Shown piece by piece: positions 42,715 through 49,339 of a stretch of 64,000 nucleotides of DNA. Each line of letters opens with the position of its first letter. Position 1 is the first letter of the stretch. Both the position numbers and the translations under genes were made by a program. The stretch lies in contig JABFGC010000001.1 of the NCBI GenBank assembly GCA_013112685.1, positions 930,001-994,000 of the forward strand, read 5' to 3'. The DNA comes from Chloroflexota bacterium. GTDB taxonomy: Bacteria; Chloroflexota; Anaerolineae; Anaerolineales; Villigracilaceae. A model generated the notes under the pieces. That model searched no databases. It saw only the letters and a list, made by a program, of their open reading frames with translations, and was not told the DNA's origin.

Positions 42715-42977
42715 TCTTATCGACTACCGCAGATAAGCTCTTCATCACCTTATCATTCCCAAAGCGGATCACCCTCAACTCCATCTCACTCAAGACCTCC
42801 TCCCGCCGTTCATCTTCCTCTTTTTGTAAGTCGTGGATGTCGCCATCCACTTCAATGACCAGTCCTACCTTGCGACAATAAAAATCGACGATGAATCCCT
42901 GAATGACCTGCTGCTCCTAAAATGGACTCCCAGCTTATTCGCCCGTAATTCTTCCCACAACATTTTCTCGGCGGGGT
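42711..42977 (-). pseudogene. DUF559 gene remnant 11
   Basis: Nearly the whole gene except the first ~30 codons, with one small deletion in the QRQ region (CTGCTCCTAAAATGG) that breaks the frame. It ends at CTCGGCGGGGTTGAG before the next promoter. Confidence 0.72.
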
Positions 42978-42984
42978 TGAGTAG

Positions 42985-42993
42985 TGCTATAAT
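42985..42993 (+). promoter_or_regulatory. Extended -10 promoter
   Basis: TGCTATAAT (box 42988-42993) directly after DUF559 remnant 11. Confidence 0.6.
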
Positions 42994-43010
42994 TTTCATG
43001 GATAAACGCC

Positions 43011-43316
43011 ATGCAAAAGAAAAAGTTCCGCATTCCGCGCAAAAAAATCAGCGAGTTTTCCCGCCGTTGGAAGGTGGTGGAATTCTCGTTGTTCGGCTCT
43101 GCGTTGCGCTCGGACTTCCGCCCTGATAGCGATGTGGATGTACTGGTTACCTTCTCAAAAGAAGCGGAAATCAGCCTGTTCGATCTTGTGCAAATGAAAC
43201 TGGATCTGGAGAAAATCTTCCATCGCCCTGTGGATATCATCGAGAAGGACGCACTGGAAAATCCCTTCCGCAAGCGAGAAATTCTTCGTACCGCACAGGT
43301 GGTCTATGCCGCATAG
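43011..43316 (+). CDS. mntA: MntA-type nucleotidyltransferase antitoxin (second)
   Basis: 101 residues. FSLFGSALRSDFRPDSDVDVLVTFSKEAEISLFDLVQMKLDLEKIFHRPVDIIEKDAL is a minimal nucleotidyltransferase with GSxxR...DSDVD. An ATG at 42998 is nearer the -10 box but in another frame. It overlaps the HEPN gene by 11 bases, pairing them as an MntA/HepT system unlike the one at 41022 in sequence. Confidence 0.9.
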   Translation: MQKKKFRIPRKKISEFSRRWKVVEFSLFGSALRSDFRPDSDVDVLVTFSKEAEISLFDLVQMKLDLEKIFHRPVDIIEKDALENPFRKREILRTAQVVYAA

Positions 43317-43650
43317 CGAAAGGGACATGTCCTACCTATGGGATATGCGGAAATACGCGTTGGAAATCATGGAAATCATCAAGGGCGTTCCGCACGCAAA
43401 ATTCGTTGAGAACAAAACGATTCGCTATGCCATTGAACGATTGCTTTTGATCGTCGGTGAAGCGGCGAATCATGTTTCCAAGGGATTTCAGGAAAAGCAT
43501 CCCGAAATCGAATGGGCGCAGATCATCGGTTTGCGGAATATTCTGGCACATGAATATGGCGAAGTGAAAATGGACAAGATCTATCTCGCCGCCACAAAAG
43601 CCGTCCCTGCCTTGTTGAAAAATTTAGAGCCGCTAATTTCAGAAGAATAA
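43306..43650 (+). CDS. hepT: HepT-type HEPN RNase toxin (second)
   Basis: 114 residues (or 107 from an ATG at 43327). LLIVGEAANHVSKGFQEKHPEIEWAQIIGLRNILAHEYGEV contains the HEPN motif RNILAH followed by Tyr two residues later. Forms the toxin of the second MntA/HepT pair. DUF559 remnant 12 follows after its stop. Confidence 0.9.
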   Translation: MPHSERDMSYLWDMRKYALEIMEIIKGVPHAKFVENKTIRYAIERLLLIVGEAANHVSKGFQEKHPEIEWAQIIGLRNILAHEYGEVKMDKIYLAATKAVPALLKNLEPLISEE

Positions 43651-43651
43651 C

Positions 43652-43980
43652 GCTTCTCTGATCTTCCCCGCCACCGCGGACAGACTCCTCACGATCTCAT
43701 CATTCCCAAACCTGACCACCCTCAGCCCCAGCGCGGACAATACATTTTCCCGTCGTCCATCTTCCTCTTTCTGCAAGTCGTGGATGTCGCCATCAACCTC
43801 CACAACCAATCCCGCTTTATGACAGTAAAAATCGGCACTGAATCCCTGAATGACCTGCCCCTGGCACTGCCCGCCAAGTCAGGTGTGCCTCCGAAAGTGG
43901 ACTCCCAGTTTATTCGCTCGTAATTCTTCCCACAGGCTTCGCAGTTTTCTCGGCGGGAGCCATCTCGCGGCGGGGTTCTT
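43652..43980 (-). pseudogene. DUF559 gene remnant 12
   Basis: Almost full length but with an insert in the QGFIV region (CCTGGCACTGCCCGCCAAG) and a CTTCGCAG insert near the N terminus, both breaking the frame. Fills the 360-base gap before 44012. Confidence 0.72.
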
Positions 43981-43996
43981 TACCGCTGACTGAAAG

Positions 43997-44005
43997 TGCT
44001 ATAAT
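43997..44005 (+). promoter_or_regulatory. Extended -10 promoter, leaderless type
   Basis: TGCTATAAT (box 44000-44005); ATG six bases later at 44012. Confidence 0.68.
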
Positions 44006-44011
44006 TCCCTC

Positions 44012-44446
44012 ATGCCGCTGACAGCAAAAGCCATTTTATCGAACCCAAATGTCCGTCATGCGCTACAACAAGCATGGACAGATTCAAACCCAGGCAGGAC
44101 AGGCGGACATGAAGAAGGCGGTTTTGTTGTCAGAGAAACAGATGGAAGTTTAAGCGTTAAGCGCTGGCAAAAAGGATTGCAAGATACGATTCAAGTTCCC
44201 CCACATGGAAACTGTTTATTTGACGGCTTGGGGATCGTCGCTTCCTTCCATACTCATCCAAATACGGGCAGTGACTATTTGCAAGAGCCGAGTGAAACTG
44301 ACAAACGCGCTGTCCGCGATGACCCTGATTTGAAGGGCGAAGATTACGTTGGCGAGTTTGTCATTTCGCAAGCCATGATTTATCTGGTTTCGCCTGCTGG
44401 ACAAGTGCGTGAAATGGACGATACGGAAGCCGTGTTTAGTTCGTAA
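44012..44446 (+). CDS. JAMM/MPN-like metalloprotease-type protein
   Basis: 144 residues. HEEGGFVVRE supplies a possible catalytic Glu, and IVASFHTHPNTGSDYLQEPSETDKRAV gives H-x-H-P ... P-S-x-x-D, the JAMM zinc site with a somewhat longer spacing between HxH and S-x2-D than usual. Relatives remove ubiquitin-like tags or occur in toxin and defence loci. FVISQAMIYLVSPAGQVREM closes the domain. It shares the cassette promoter type and is followed by a small gene after 11 bases. Target unknown. Confidence 0.65.
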   Translation: MPLTAKAILSNPNVRHALQQAWTDSNPGRTGGHEEGGFVVRETDGSLSVKRWQKGLQDTIQVPPHGNCLFDGLGIVASFHTHPNTGSDYLQEPSETDKRAVRDDPDLKGEDYVGEFVISQAMIYLVSPAGQVREMDDTEAVFSS

Positions 44447-44457
44447 GGAGTTTCTCA

Positions 44458-44721
44458 ATGGCTACTCTTTCCTCCGAAGTACTTCAAGATGACATGGCGG
44501 TCATGTTGGCGCGCGTGATGGCGACCGCCAACAAACGCGCCCGCGAATTGGGTGTGGACATCCTTCAGAGTCTCGTCACAATTACTCAGCATTTTGATAA
44601 TGGGTTGCTCTGGCGGATTAACTACGGTCCCAAAGATTACACCCACCAGCGCGGCGGTGACTTGATCATCGAGGTCAGGGGGGACGACATCAAGATCAAG
44701 CAGGTATTGAGAGGGCAGTAA
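44458..44721 (+). CDS. Small partner of JAMM-like protein
   Basis: 87 residues (MATLSSEVLQDDMAVMLARVMATANKRARELGVDILQSLVTITQHF, then VRGDDIKIKQVLRGQ). GGAG precedes its ATG. No family recognised: alpha-helical half followed by strands. Its position directly after the JAMM-like gene, in a region of two-gene units, suggests an immunity or substrate partner. Confidence 0.55.
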   Translation: MATLSSEVLQDDMAVMLARVMATANKRARELGVDILQSLVTITQHFDNGLLWRINYGPKDYTHQRGGDLIIEVRGDDIKIKQVLRGQ

Positions 44722-45032
44722 CTGTCTCTCTGATCTTCCCCACCACCGCGGACAAATCCCTCATCACCTCATCATTCCCAAAGCGGACAATCCTCAACCC
44801 CAGCGCGGATAATACCTTCTCCCGCCAGAAGAGCAAGGATGAATTTTGAATGATGAAGGATGGATAATGTCGTGTTTGCAGGGAAATGCCCATCGCCGAG
44901 TCTCCCCCAAATCCGACGATTCAAACTCTCAATTTTCATTGTCGTATTTGGGGGAGATGTCCGAAGGACAGAGGGGGCGACAGTAAAAGTCGACAATGAA
45001 TCCCTGAATGACCTGTTGCCTCCGAAAATGGA
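44722..45032 (-). pseudogene. DUF559 gene remnant 13, interrupted by palindrome
   Basis: C-terminal third, AAGGATGAATTTTGAATGATG repeats, MITE-like copy d, then the region coding for VDFYC to the FGG segment. It replaces the natural 3' end of the brnA gene. Confidence 0.7.
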
Positions 45033-45353
45033 GATTTCGCAGAACATCCGAAGCCTGACTACTTCAAGTGGTTCTGGTTTTGTTTCTTGTGATACGCTGT
45101 GCAATTCCTCGCGTACAACCCGCCGTAACAATTCTTCCAAAGGTTGTTGTTGCTGATTCAGGTATTCGCGCAACGCTTGATTGATCAGGGTCTGGTAATT
45201 TCCGCCGCCCGCCGCTTCGACTTCACCGCGAAACCAATCTAAAATATCGTCGTCAATACGGATGGTGATTCGGGTTTTGCCTTTCGGCGCAGGGACAACC
45301 GCGCCGCGTTTGCCTTTACTGAAGTCATATTCTTTCTTCATTTTGTTCCTCAT
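44772..45353 (-). CDS. brnA: BrnA antitoxin with C terminus fused to repeat DNA
   Basis: MRNKMKKEYDFSKGKRGAVVPAPKGKTRITIRIDDDILDWFRGEVEAAGGGNYQTLINQALREYLNQQQQPLEELLRRVVREEL is BrnA (ribbon-helix-helix-type antitoxin), almost identical to 48777. The paralogue stops two residues later; here the frame runs on through QETKPEPLEVVRLRMFCEIS, a DUF559 remnant and the MITE-like palindrome to 44772, adding about 100 residues. The tail is probably non-native. Overlaps brnT. Confidence 0.8.
   Translation of the reverse strand: MRNKMKKEYDFSKGKRGAVVPAPKGKTRITIRIDDDILDWFRGEVEAAGGGNYQTLINQALREYLNQQQQPLEELLRRVVREELHSVSQETKPEPLEVVRLRMFCEISIFGGNRSFRDSLSTFTVAPSVLRTSPPNTTMKIESLNRRIWGRLGDGHFPANTTLSILHHSKFILALLAGEGIIRAGVEDCPLWE
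44902..44956. repeat. MITE-like palindrome, copy d
   Basis: Shortened form (55 bases), lacking the central CATCCCAAATTTT. Confidence 0.7.
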
Positions 45354-45606
45354 ACATCTTTCTTTCACGTGCGGTGGCTTTCCGCGCGGAAATGATTCGA
45401 ATGACAATATCGCGAAACGTATAAACCACAACCAATATTCGGCTCAGAAAATCCATGCCGATGGTGATAAAACGATCTTCTTTTTCATGGTTGTTTTCGA
45501 TGGTGATGGCGTTTTCATCTTCAAATACACCAACAGCATCGGCGAATTTGACGCGATGTTTCTTGTAGTTTGACTTTGCCTTGCTGGGATCCCATTCGTA
45601 GCTCAT
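45325..45606 (-). CDS. brnT: BrnT toxin
   Basis: 93 residues: YEWDPSKAKSNYKKHRVKFADAVGVFEDENAITIENNHEKEDRFITIGMDFLSRILVVVYTFRDIVIRIISARKATARERKMYEE is the BrnT/DUF497 RelE-like RNase toxin. It is transcribed before brnA on the minus strand with a 29-base overlap. A near-identical pair lies at 49015/48777. Confidence 0.93.
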   Translation of the reverse strand: MSYEWDPSKAKSNYKKHRVKFADAVGVFEDENAITIENNHEKEDRFITIGMDFLSRILVVVYTFRDIVIRIISARKATARERKMYEEQNEERI

Positions 45607-45666
45607 TGAACTTGATTATATGCACAGTTGTACACAAGCGCAAGGGGAAAATGCTCATCGCGGAGT

Positions 45667-45734
45667 CTCCCCCAAATCCGACGATTCAAACTCTCAATTT
45701 TCATCCCAAATTTTCATTGTCGTATTTGGGGGAG
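45667..45734. repeat. MITE-like palindrome, copy e
   Basis: Full 68-base form. It is flanked by GGAAAATGCTCATCGC and GTCCGAAGGACAGAGG. The 25 bases after it (45755-45790) match the DUF559 NKLG region, the only trace of remnant 14. Confidence 0.75.
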
Positions 45735-45806
45735 ATGTCCGAAGGACAGAGGGGGTAAAAATGGACGCCCAGCTTATTCGCCCGCAATTCCGAATTTTTC
45801 AACGCC

Positions 45807-46022
45807 TTACTTCGTATTTAGAAAATCCTGCCAATCCAACCCCAATTGACGAATCACCGCCCTCAACGTCCCAAGTTTCAAATCCTTCGCGCCCCAATCG
45901 GGTAATGGAGCAATCTTTCCATTCTTTGGATTATGCCAAACGCGGTGTGACCCTGCCCCGCGGCGCGGCAATTCTTCACAACCAAGTAATTTGAGTTTCT
46001 TCGACGCTTCGCGGTATTTCAT
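45807..46022 (-). CDS. hicA: HicA toxin
   Basis: 71 residues: MKYREASKKLKLLGCEELPRRGAGSHRVWHNPKNGKIAPLPDWGAKDLKLGTLRAVIRQLGLDWQDFL is a HicA mRNA interferase (dsRNA-binding-like fold) with the catalytic His in GSHRVW. Its start overlaps the stop of hicB. The 3' end abuts the short DUF559 trace. Confidence 0.92.
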   Translation of the reverse strand: MKYREASKKLKLLGCEELPRRGAGSHRVWHNPKNGKIAPLPDWGAKDLKLGTLRAVIRQLGLDWQDFLNTK

Positions 46023-46267
46023 ACAGCCAATACAGTCTCAACCCAAAGCGGAGTATTGTCTTGGGCAGGCTGCAAAGCGGATGGCAACGGGCGTTTCAAT
46101 TGCTTGAATCCATCTAAAATCGCCGCCAGCGCATCATTTGCATTTTTCATGGCATCCTGCACATCTTCCCCTTCTGTGATCAACTCAGGCAAAAGCGGAC
46201 AGGTGACAACGTACCCGCCTTCAGGTTGCGGCTCCAAGACAAGAGGCAACTTGTAAATTTGACTCAT
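46019..46267 (-). CDS. hicB: HicB antitoxin
   Basis: 82 residues: LPLVLEPQPEGGYVVTCPLLPELITEGEDVQDAMKNANDALAAILDGFKQLKRPLPSAL is the partial RNase-H-fold antitoxin HicB. Here hicB precedes hicA, an order also known. AGGAGAA precedes the ATG. On the minus strand like brnTA. Confidence 0.92.
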   Translation of the reverse strand: MSQIYKLPLVLEPQPEGGYVVTCPLLPELITEGEDVQDAMKNANDALAAILDGFKQLKRPLPSALQPAQDNTPLWVETVLAV

Positions 46268-46342
46268 GGTTTTCTCCTGTTCTCTCTATTCAAAGTATAG
46301 CACAGTCTAATTCTGTACTCACTGTATCAAAACTGACTCCTT

Positions 46343-46452
46343 GATTTTTCTCACTACCGCGGACAAGTTCCTCATCACCTCCTCATTCCCAAAGCGGACA
46401 ATCATCAACCCCAGCGCGGACAACACCTTCTCTCGCCGTTCATCCTCCGCCA
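46343..46452 (-). pseudogene. DUF559 gene remnant 15 (short)
   Basis: C-terminal third only, ending at the same GCCATGATATAATG junction as remnant 10. Confidence 0.72.
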
Positions 46453-46454
46453 TG

Positions 46455-46500
46455 ATATAATGACGTAAATAAGACGTCATAAAACGTCAAATAAACGTCA
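46455..46500 (+). promoter_or_regulatory. Promoter and ACGTCA-repeat operator
   Basis: TATAAT then GACGT, GACGTCA, AACGTCA and AACGTCA, one base different from 41805-41850. Confidence 0.65.
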
Positions 46501-46511
46501 GGAGAAAATCC

Positions 46512-46841
46512 ATGATCGAAGTACTTCTCGGCTCAAAGAATGCAGAGCGGGTTTTGTTATACCTCTTCACACGCGAAGAAGGCTATGCACGCGAGATCGC
46601 CAGCTTTTACAACACAGACCTGAAACCCATCCAAATGCAGTTGGACAAGTTCGAAAAAGGCGGAGTGCTCGTCAGCCGTTCCATCGGGCGGACTCGACCC
46701 TACGAATTCAATCCACGTTACCCATTCTTGAACGAGTTGAAAGCTCTGCTCGAAAAGGCGCTTTCGTTTTATCCTGCCAAAGAGCAGGGAGAATTTCAAA
46801 TGAATCGACGCCGTCCGCGCGCAAAGGGGAAAACTCTATGA
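46512..46841 (+). CDS. Winged-helix regulator/antitoxin, orphan copy
   Basis: 109 residues, differing from 41861 only near the C terminus (GEFQMN for GELTMN) at protein level. The nucleotidyltransferase gene that follows the 41861 copy is absent; after AAAACTCTATGAAGAGAC the sequence runs into the intact DUF559 gene. It probably remained as an orphan after loss of the partner and could still act on both operators. Confidence 0.82.
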   Translation: MIEVLLGSKNAERVLLYLFTREEGYAREIASFYNTDLKPIQMQLDKFEKGGVLVSRSIGRTRPYEFNPRYPFLNELKALLEKALSFYPAKEQGEFQMNRRRPRAKGKTL

Positions 46842-46853
46842 AGAGACAAAGTT

Positions 46854-47228
46854 TTATATTTGCTTTGAAATCATCTCTTTGATCTTCCCCACCACCGCGG
46901 ACAGTTGACCCACGACCTCATCATTCCCAAAGCGGACAATCTGCAGCCCTACCTCTCTCAACACCTTCTCGCGCCTGGCATCTTCCTCCTGTTGTAAATC
47001 ATGGATATCTCCATCCACTTCAACAACCAATCCCGCTTGATGGCAATAAAAATCGACAATAAATCCTTGGATAATCTGCTGACGTCTAAACCGAACACCC
47101 AGTTTATTGGCGCGGATTTGCTGCCAGAGTAATTTTTCAGCAGGTGTCATTTCACGTCGCAGCTCTTTTGCGCGTTCGAACTTTGCCTTGGTGACTGGTT
47201 GTTCAGTAACGATATTTTTAAGCGGCAT
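46854..47228 (-). CDS. DUF559 (Vsr-like endonuclease fold) protein, second intact copy
   Basis: 124 residues (MPLKNIVTEQPVTKAKFERAKELRREMTPAEKLLWQQIRANKLGVRFRRQQIIQGFIVDFYCHQAGLVVEVDGDIHD). Contains the same D...E-x-D core as the 40420 copy and the closing [21 protein letters not shown]. Both intact copies keep the complete N terminus that all remnants lack, and both are followed upstream by a P2-type palindrome cluster. Confidence 0.87.
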   Translation of the reverse strand: MPLKNIVTEQPVTKAKFERAKELRREMTPAEKLLWQQIRANKLGVRFRRQQIIQGFIVDFYCHQAGLVVEVDGDIHDLQQEEDARREKVLREVGLQIVRFGNDEVVGQLSAVVGKIKEMISKQI

Positions 47229-47239
47229 GTTTTGATTCT

Positions 47240-47415
47240 AATTCAAAACAAAGAGCAACCTCTCCCCAGCCCTCCCCTAAAGGGGAGGGAGCAAGACCAT
47301 CTCCACCCAAAACACTCACCAACCCACGCGGACTCATACCAACCAGCAGGCACCCCTTCCCTTAAGGGAAGGGGACGGGGGAAAGGTCCCTTCCCTCCCC
47401 CGTTTGGATTGACAA
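47240..47415. repeat. GC-rich palindrome cluster (P2 type)
   Basis: CCCTCCCCTAAAGGGGAGGG and CCCCTTCCCTTAAGGGAAGG hairpins, ending CCTTCCCTCCCCCGTTTGGAT as at 40796. Non-coding. Confidence 0.65.
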
Positions 47416-47445
47416 ATTGAAATGCAATACCGAACAAATGTCCGC

Positions 47446-47486
47446 TATAATCAAAGCAGACTTATTCTTATGAAACGGGATAAAAT
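47446..47486 (+). promoter_or_regulatory. Two -10 candidates for the BrnT-like gene
   Basis: CCGCTATAAT (box 47446-47451), as before 41022, and TAAAAT (47481-47486) exactly six bases before the ATG at 47493. Confidence 0.5.
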
Positions 47487-47492
47487 ATCACC

Positions 47493-47786
47493 ATGCGATT
47501 CGAGTGGGATCCCAACAAAGCCGAAAGTAATCTTCGGAAACATGATGTCAGTTTCGATGAGGCTGTGACCGTTTTCAAAGACCCACTTGCATTTATCTTC
47601 GACGACGAAACCCATTCGGAACATGAACATCGAGAAATCATCATCGGCATGTCGGCTTTGCGACGGATGATTTTGGTGTGCTTCGTGGAAAGAATTGAAG
47701 ATGTTGTTCGGATTATCAGCGCGCGTCCAGCGACGCGGCAGGAAATCAAAGACTATGAAGAAAACGCCCACAACCAAACCCCGTAA
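47493..47786 (+). CDS. brnT: BrnT-family toxin (divergent)
   Basis: 97 residues: MRFEWDPNKAESNLRKHDVSFDEAVTVFKDPLAFIFDDETHSEHEHREIIIGMSALRRMILVCFVERIEDVVRIISARPATRQEIKDYEE, a DUF497/BrnT toxin distinct from the two brnT copies on the other strand. Overlaps the downstream antitoxin-like gene by 32 bases. Confidence 0.88.
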   Translation: MRFEWDPNKAESNLRKHDVSFDEAVTVFKDPLAFIFDDETHSEHEHREIIIGMSALRRMILVCFVERIEDVVRIISARPATRQEIKDYEENAHNQTP

Positions 47787-47976
47787 AGTGCAGGAGATGG
47801 CTCCTGAATATCGGTTTGACTATAAAAAGGCAAAGCCAAATCGTTTTGCCGCACGGATGAAAGACGAGCCGTTGATCGTCATGATCGAGCCAGATGTGGC
47901 AAAAGTTTTCAGGTCGTCCGAGCAGGTCAATAAGGCATTACGTGCGCTCATCTCTGCGATACCCCAAAATAAGTGA
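47755..47976 (+). CDS. Antitoxin-like partner of BrnT
   Basis: 73 residues: MKKTPTTKPRKVQEMAPEYRFDYKKAKPNRFAARMKDEPLIVMIEPDVAKVFRSSEQVNKALRALISAIPQNK. The basic N terminus and the IEPDVAKVFRSSEQVNKALRALI segment match small antitoxins often paired with BrnT-type toxins. A terminator follows seven bases after the stop. Confidence 0.75.
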   Translation: MKKTPTTKPRKVQEMAPEYRFDYKKAKPNRFAARMKDEPLIVMIEPDVAKVFRSSEQVNKALRALISAIPQNK

Positions 47977-47981
47977 TTAAC

Positions 47982-48011
47982 AAAGAGCGACTCGCGACAG
48001 GTCGCTCTTTT
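47982..48011 (+). terminator. Rho-independent terminator
   Basis: AAAGAGCGAC/GTCGCTCTTT with loop TCGCGACAG. Same design as 40390-40420, suggesting shared ancestry of module ends. Confidence 0.85.
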
Positions 48012-48190
48012 CATTTCTCGACAAATTCTTTGATTGTTTCAATTACAAGTGGCAGGTTGGTTACAACCTCATCATTCCCAAAGCGGACAATCCTCAGCTC
48101 CAATGCAGACAACACTTTTTCCCGTCCGGCATCTTCCTCCTGTTGTAAATCGTGGATATCTCCATCCATTTCCACAACCAACCCCGCCGA
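48010..48190 (-). pseudogene. DUF559 gene remnant 17
   Basis: C-terminal half, ending at the EMDG codons and followed by AAGGATGAGTTATGAAGGATG repeats and the AATTCGTG palindrome. Confidence 0.7.
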
Positions 48191-48232
48191 AGAGCAAGGA
48201 TGAGTTATGAAGGATGAAGGATGAATTACCGT

Positions 48233-48298
48233 CCGCGAATGGAAAACGAATTCACGAATTGACGTCGTCATTCGTTTATTCGTGGACAAATTCGTGGA
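48233..48298. repeat. AATTCGTG-type imperfect palindrome
   Basis: Second copy of the element at 37073, between two DUF559 remnants. Confidence 0.65.
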
Positions 48299-48632
48299 TG
48301 GTCCCTCATAACCTCATCATTCCCAAATCTGACCACCCTCAGCCCCATCGCGGACAATACCTTCTCGCGCCGTTCATCTTCCCCTTTCTGCAAGTCGTGG
48401 ATGTCGCCATCTACTTCAATGACCAGCCCCGCCTTGTCACAGTAAAAGTCGACAATGAACCCCTGAATGATTTGCTGCCTTCTAAAATGGACTCTCAGCT
48501 TGTTCGCCCGTAATTCTTCCCACACGCTTCGCAGTTTTCTCGGCGGGCATCATCTCACGGCGGAGTTCTTTGGCGCGTTGAAGTTTTTCCTTTGAGATCT
48601 TTTGACCTAGGATGATGTTCTTGACTGGCATG
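48268..48632 (-). pseudogene. DUF559 gene remnant 18, nearly full length, frameshifted
   Basis: MPVKNIILGQKISKEKLQRAKELRREMMPAEK, then a 7-base net insert (CTTCGCAG type) shifts the frame before WEELRANKLRVHFRRQQIIQGFIVDFYCDKAGLVIEVDGDIHDLQKG; the end is fused to palindrome sequence (MRDHPRICPRINE). Confidence 0.75.
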
Positions 48633-48738
48633 GTTCGCTCATTTTACCCCTTCATTTAGAATGAACGACATGTAGATGCCCAATGGACAGAGGACAACCA
48701 TTACACCTTATCAACGTAGGGAGTAACCATCAATAACA

Positions 48739-48768
48739 AAAGTTCCGAAGCTATAACTTCGGAACTTT
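48739..48768 (-). terminator. Terminator of the second brnTA pair
   Basis: 12-bp stem AAAGTTCCGAAG/CTTCGGAACTTT, loop of six, with TTTTG following on the minus strand, just after brnA. 48633-48738 hold no other recognisable feature. Confidence 0.75.
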
Positions 48769-48776
48769 ATCAAAAC

Positions 48777-49043
48777 CTATCTGGTTGCGGTTAATTCTTC
48801 GCGCACTACTCGCCGAAGAATTACTTCGATTGGCTCTTGCTGACGAGTAATGTGCTCGCGCAAAGCATCGTTGATCAAGGTCTGGTAATTCCCACCGCCC
48901 GCCGCATCGACTTCGCCGCGAAACCAATCCAGAATATCGTCGTCAATGCGGATGGTGATTCGGGTCTTGCCTTTCGGTGCTGGGACAACTGCACCGCGCT
49001 TTCCTTTGGAGAAATTATATTCCTTCTTCATTTTGTTCCTCAT
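48777..49043 (-). CDS. brnA: BrnA antitoxin, intact copy
   Basis: 88 residues: FSKGKRGAVVPAPKGKTRITIRIDDDILDWFRGEVDAAGGGNYQTLINDALREHITRQQEPIEVILRRVVREELTATR. Ribbon-helix-helix-type antitoxin, reference for the fused copy at 44772. Overlaps brnT by 29 bases and ends at a strong terminator. Confidence 0.93.
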   Translation of the reverse strand: MRNKMKKEYNFSKGKRGAVVPAPKGKTRITIRIDDDILDWFRGEVDAAGGGNYQTLINDALREHITRQQEPIEVILRRVVREELTATR

Positions 49044-49296
49044 AGTTCTTTCGTTCGCGGGCTGTGGCTTTTCGCGCTGAGATGATACGAATAACTATAT
49101 CGCGAAATGTGTACACCACAACCAATATTCGACTCAGGAAATCCCTGCCAATTGTGATGTAACGGTCTTCTCGGTCGTGCTCATCTTGTATGGTGATGGC
49201 ATTTTCATCTTCGAACACGCCAACGGCATCTGCAAACCTGACGCCGTGCTTCTTGTGGTTCGACTTGGCTTTATTGGGATCCCATTCGTATTTCAT
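49015..49296 (-). CDS. brnT: BrnT toxin, second copy
   Basis: 93 residues, near-identical to 45325 (MKYEWDPNKAKSNHKKHGVRFADAVGVFEDENAITIQDEHDREDRYITIGRDFLSRILVVVYTFRDIVIRIISARKATARERKNYEEQ). RelE-fold RNase. The similarity of both brnTA pairs points to a recent duplication within the island. Confidence 0.93.
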   Translation of the reverse strand: MKYEWDPNKAKSNHKKHGVRFADAVGVFEDENAITIQDEHDREDRYITIGRDFLSRILVVVYTFRDIVIRIISARKATARERKNYEEQNEEGI

Positions 49297-49339
49297 CGAA
49301 CCTGATTATATGCACAATTGTACACAGGCGCAAGGGTAA

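Noticed and set aside
33018..48632. Repeated sequence as a CRISPR array
   Set aside because: Repeats are 100-370 bases, translate as DUF559 protein, and the spacers are whole genes; no cas genes.
33018..48632. Integron with attC sites
   Set aside because: No integrase and no short hairpin recombination site with the inverse core at each boundary; the recurring unit is a coding gene.
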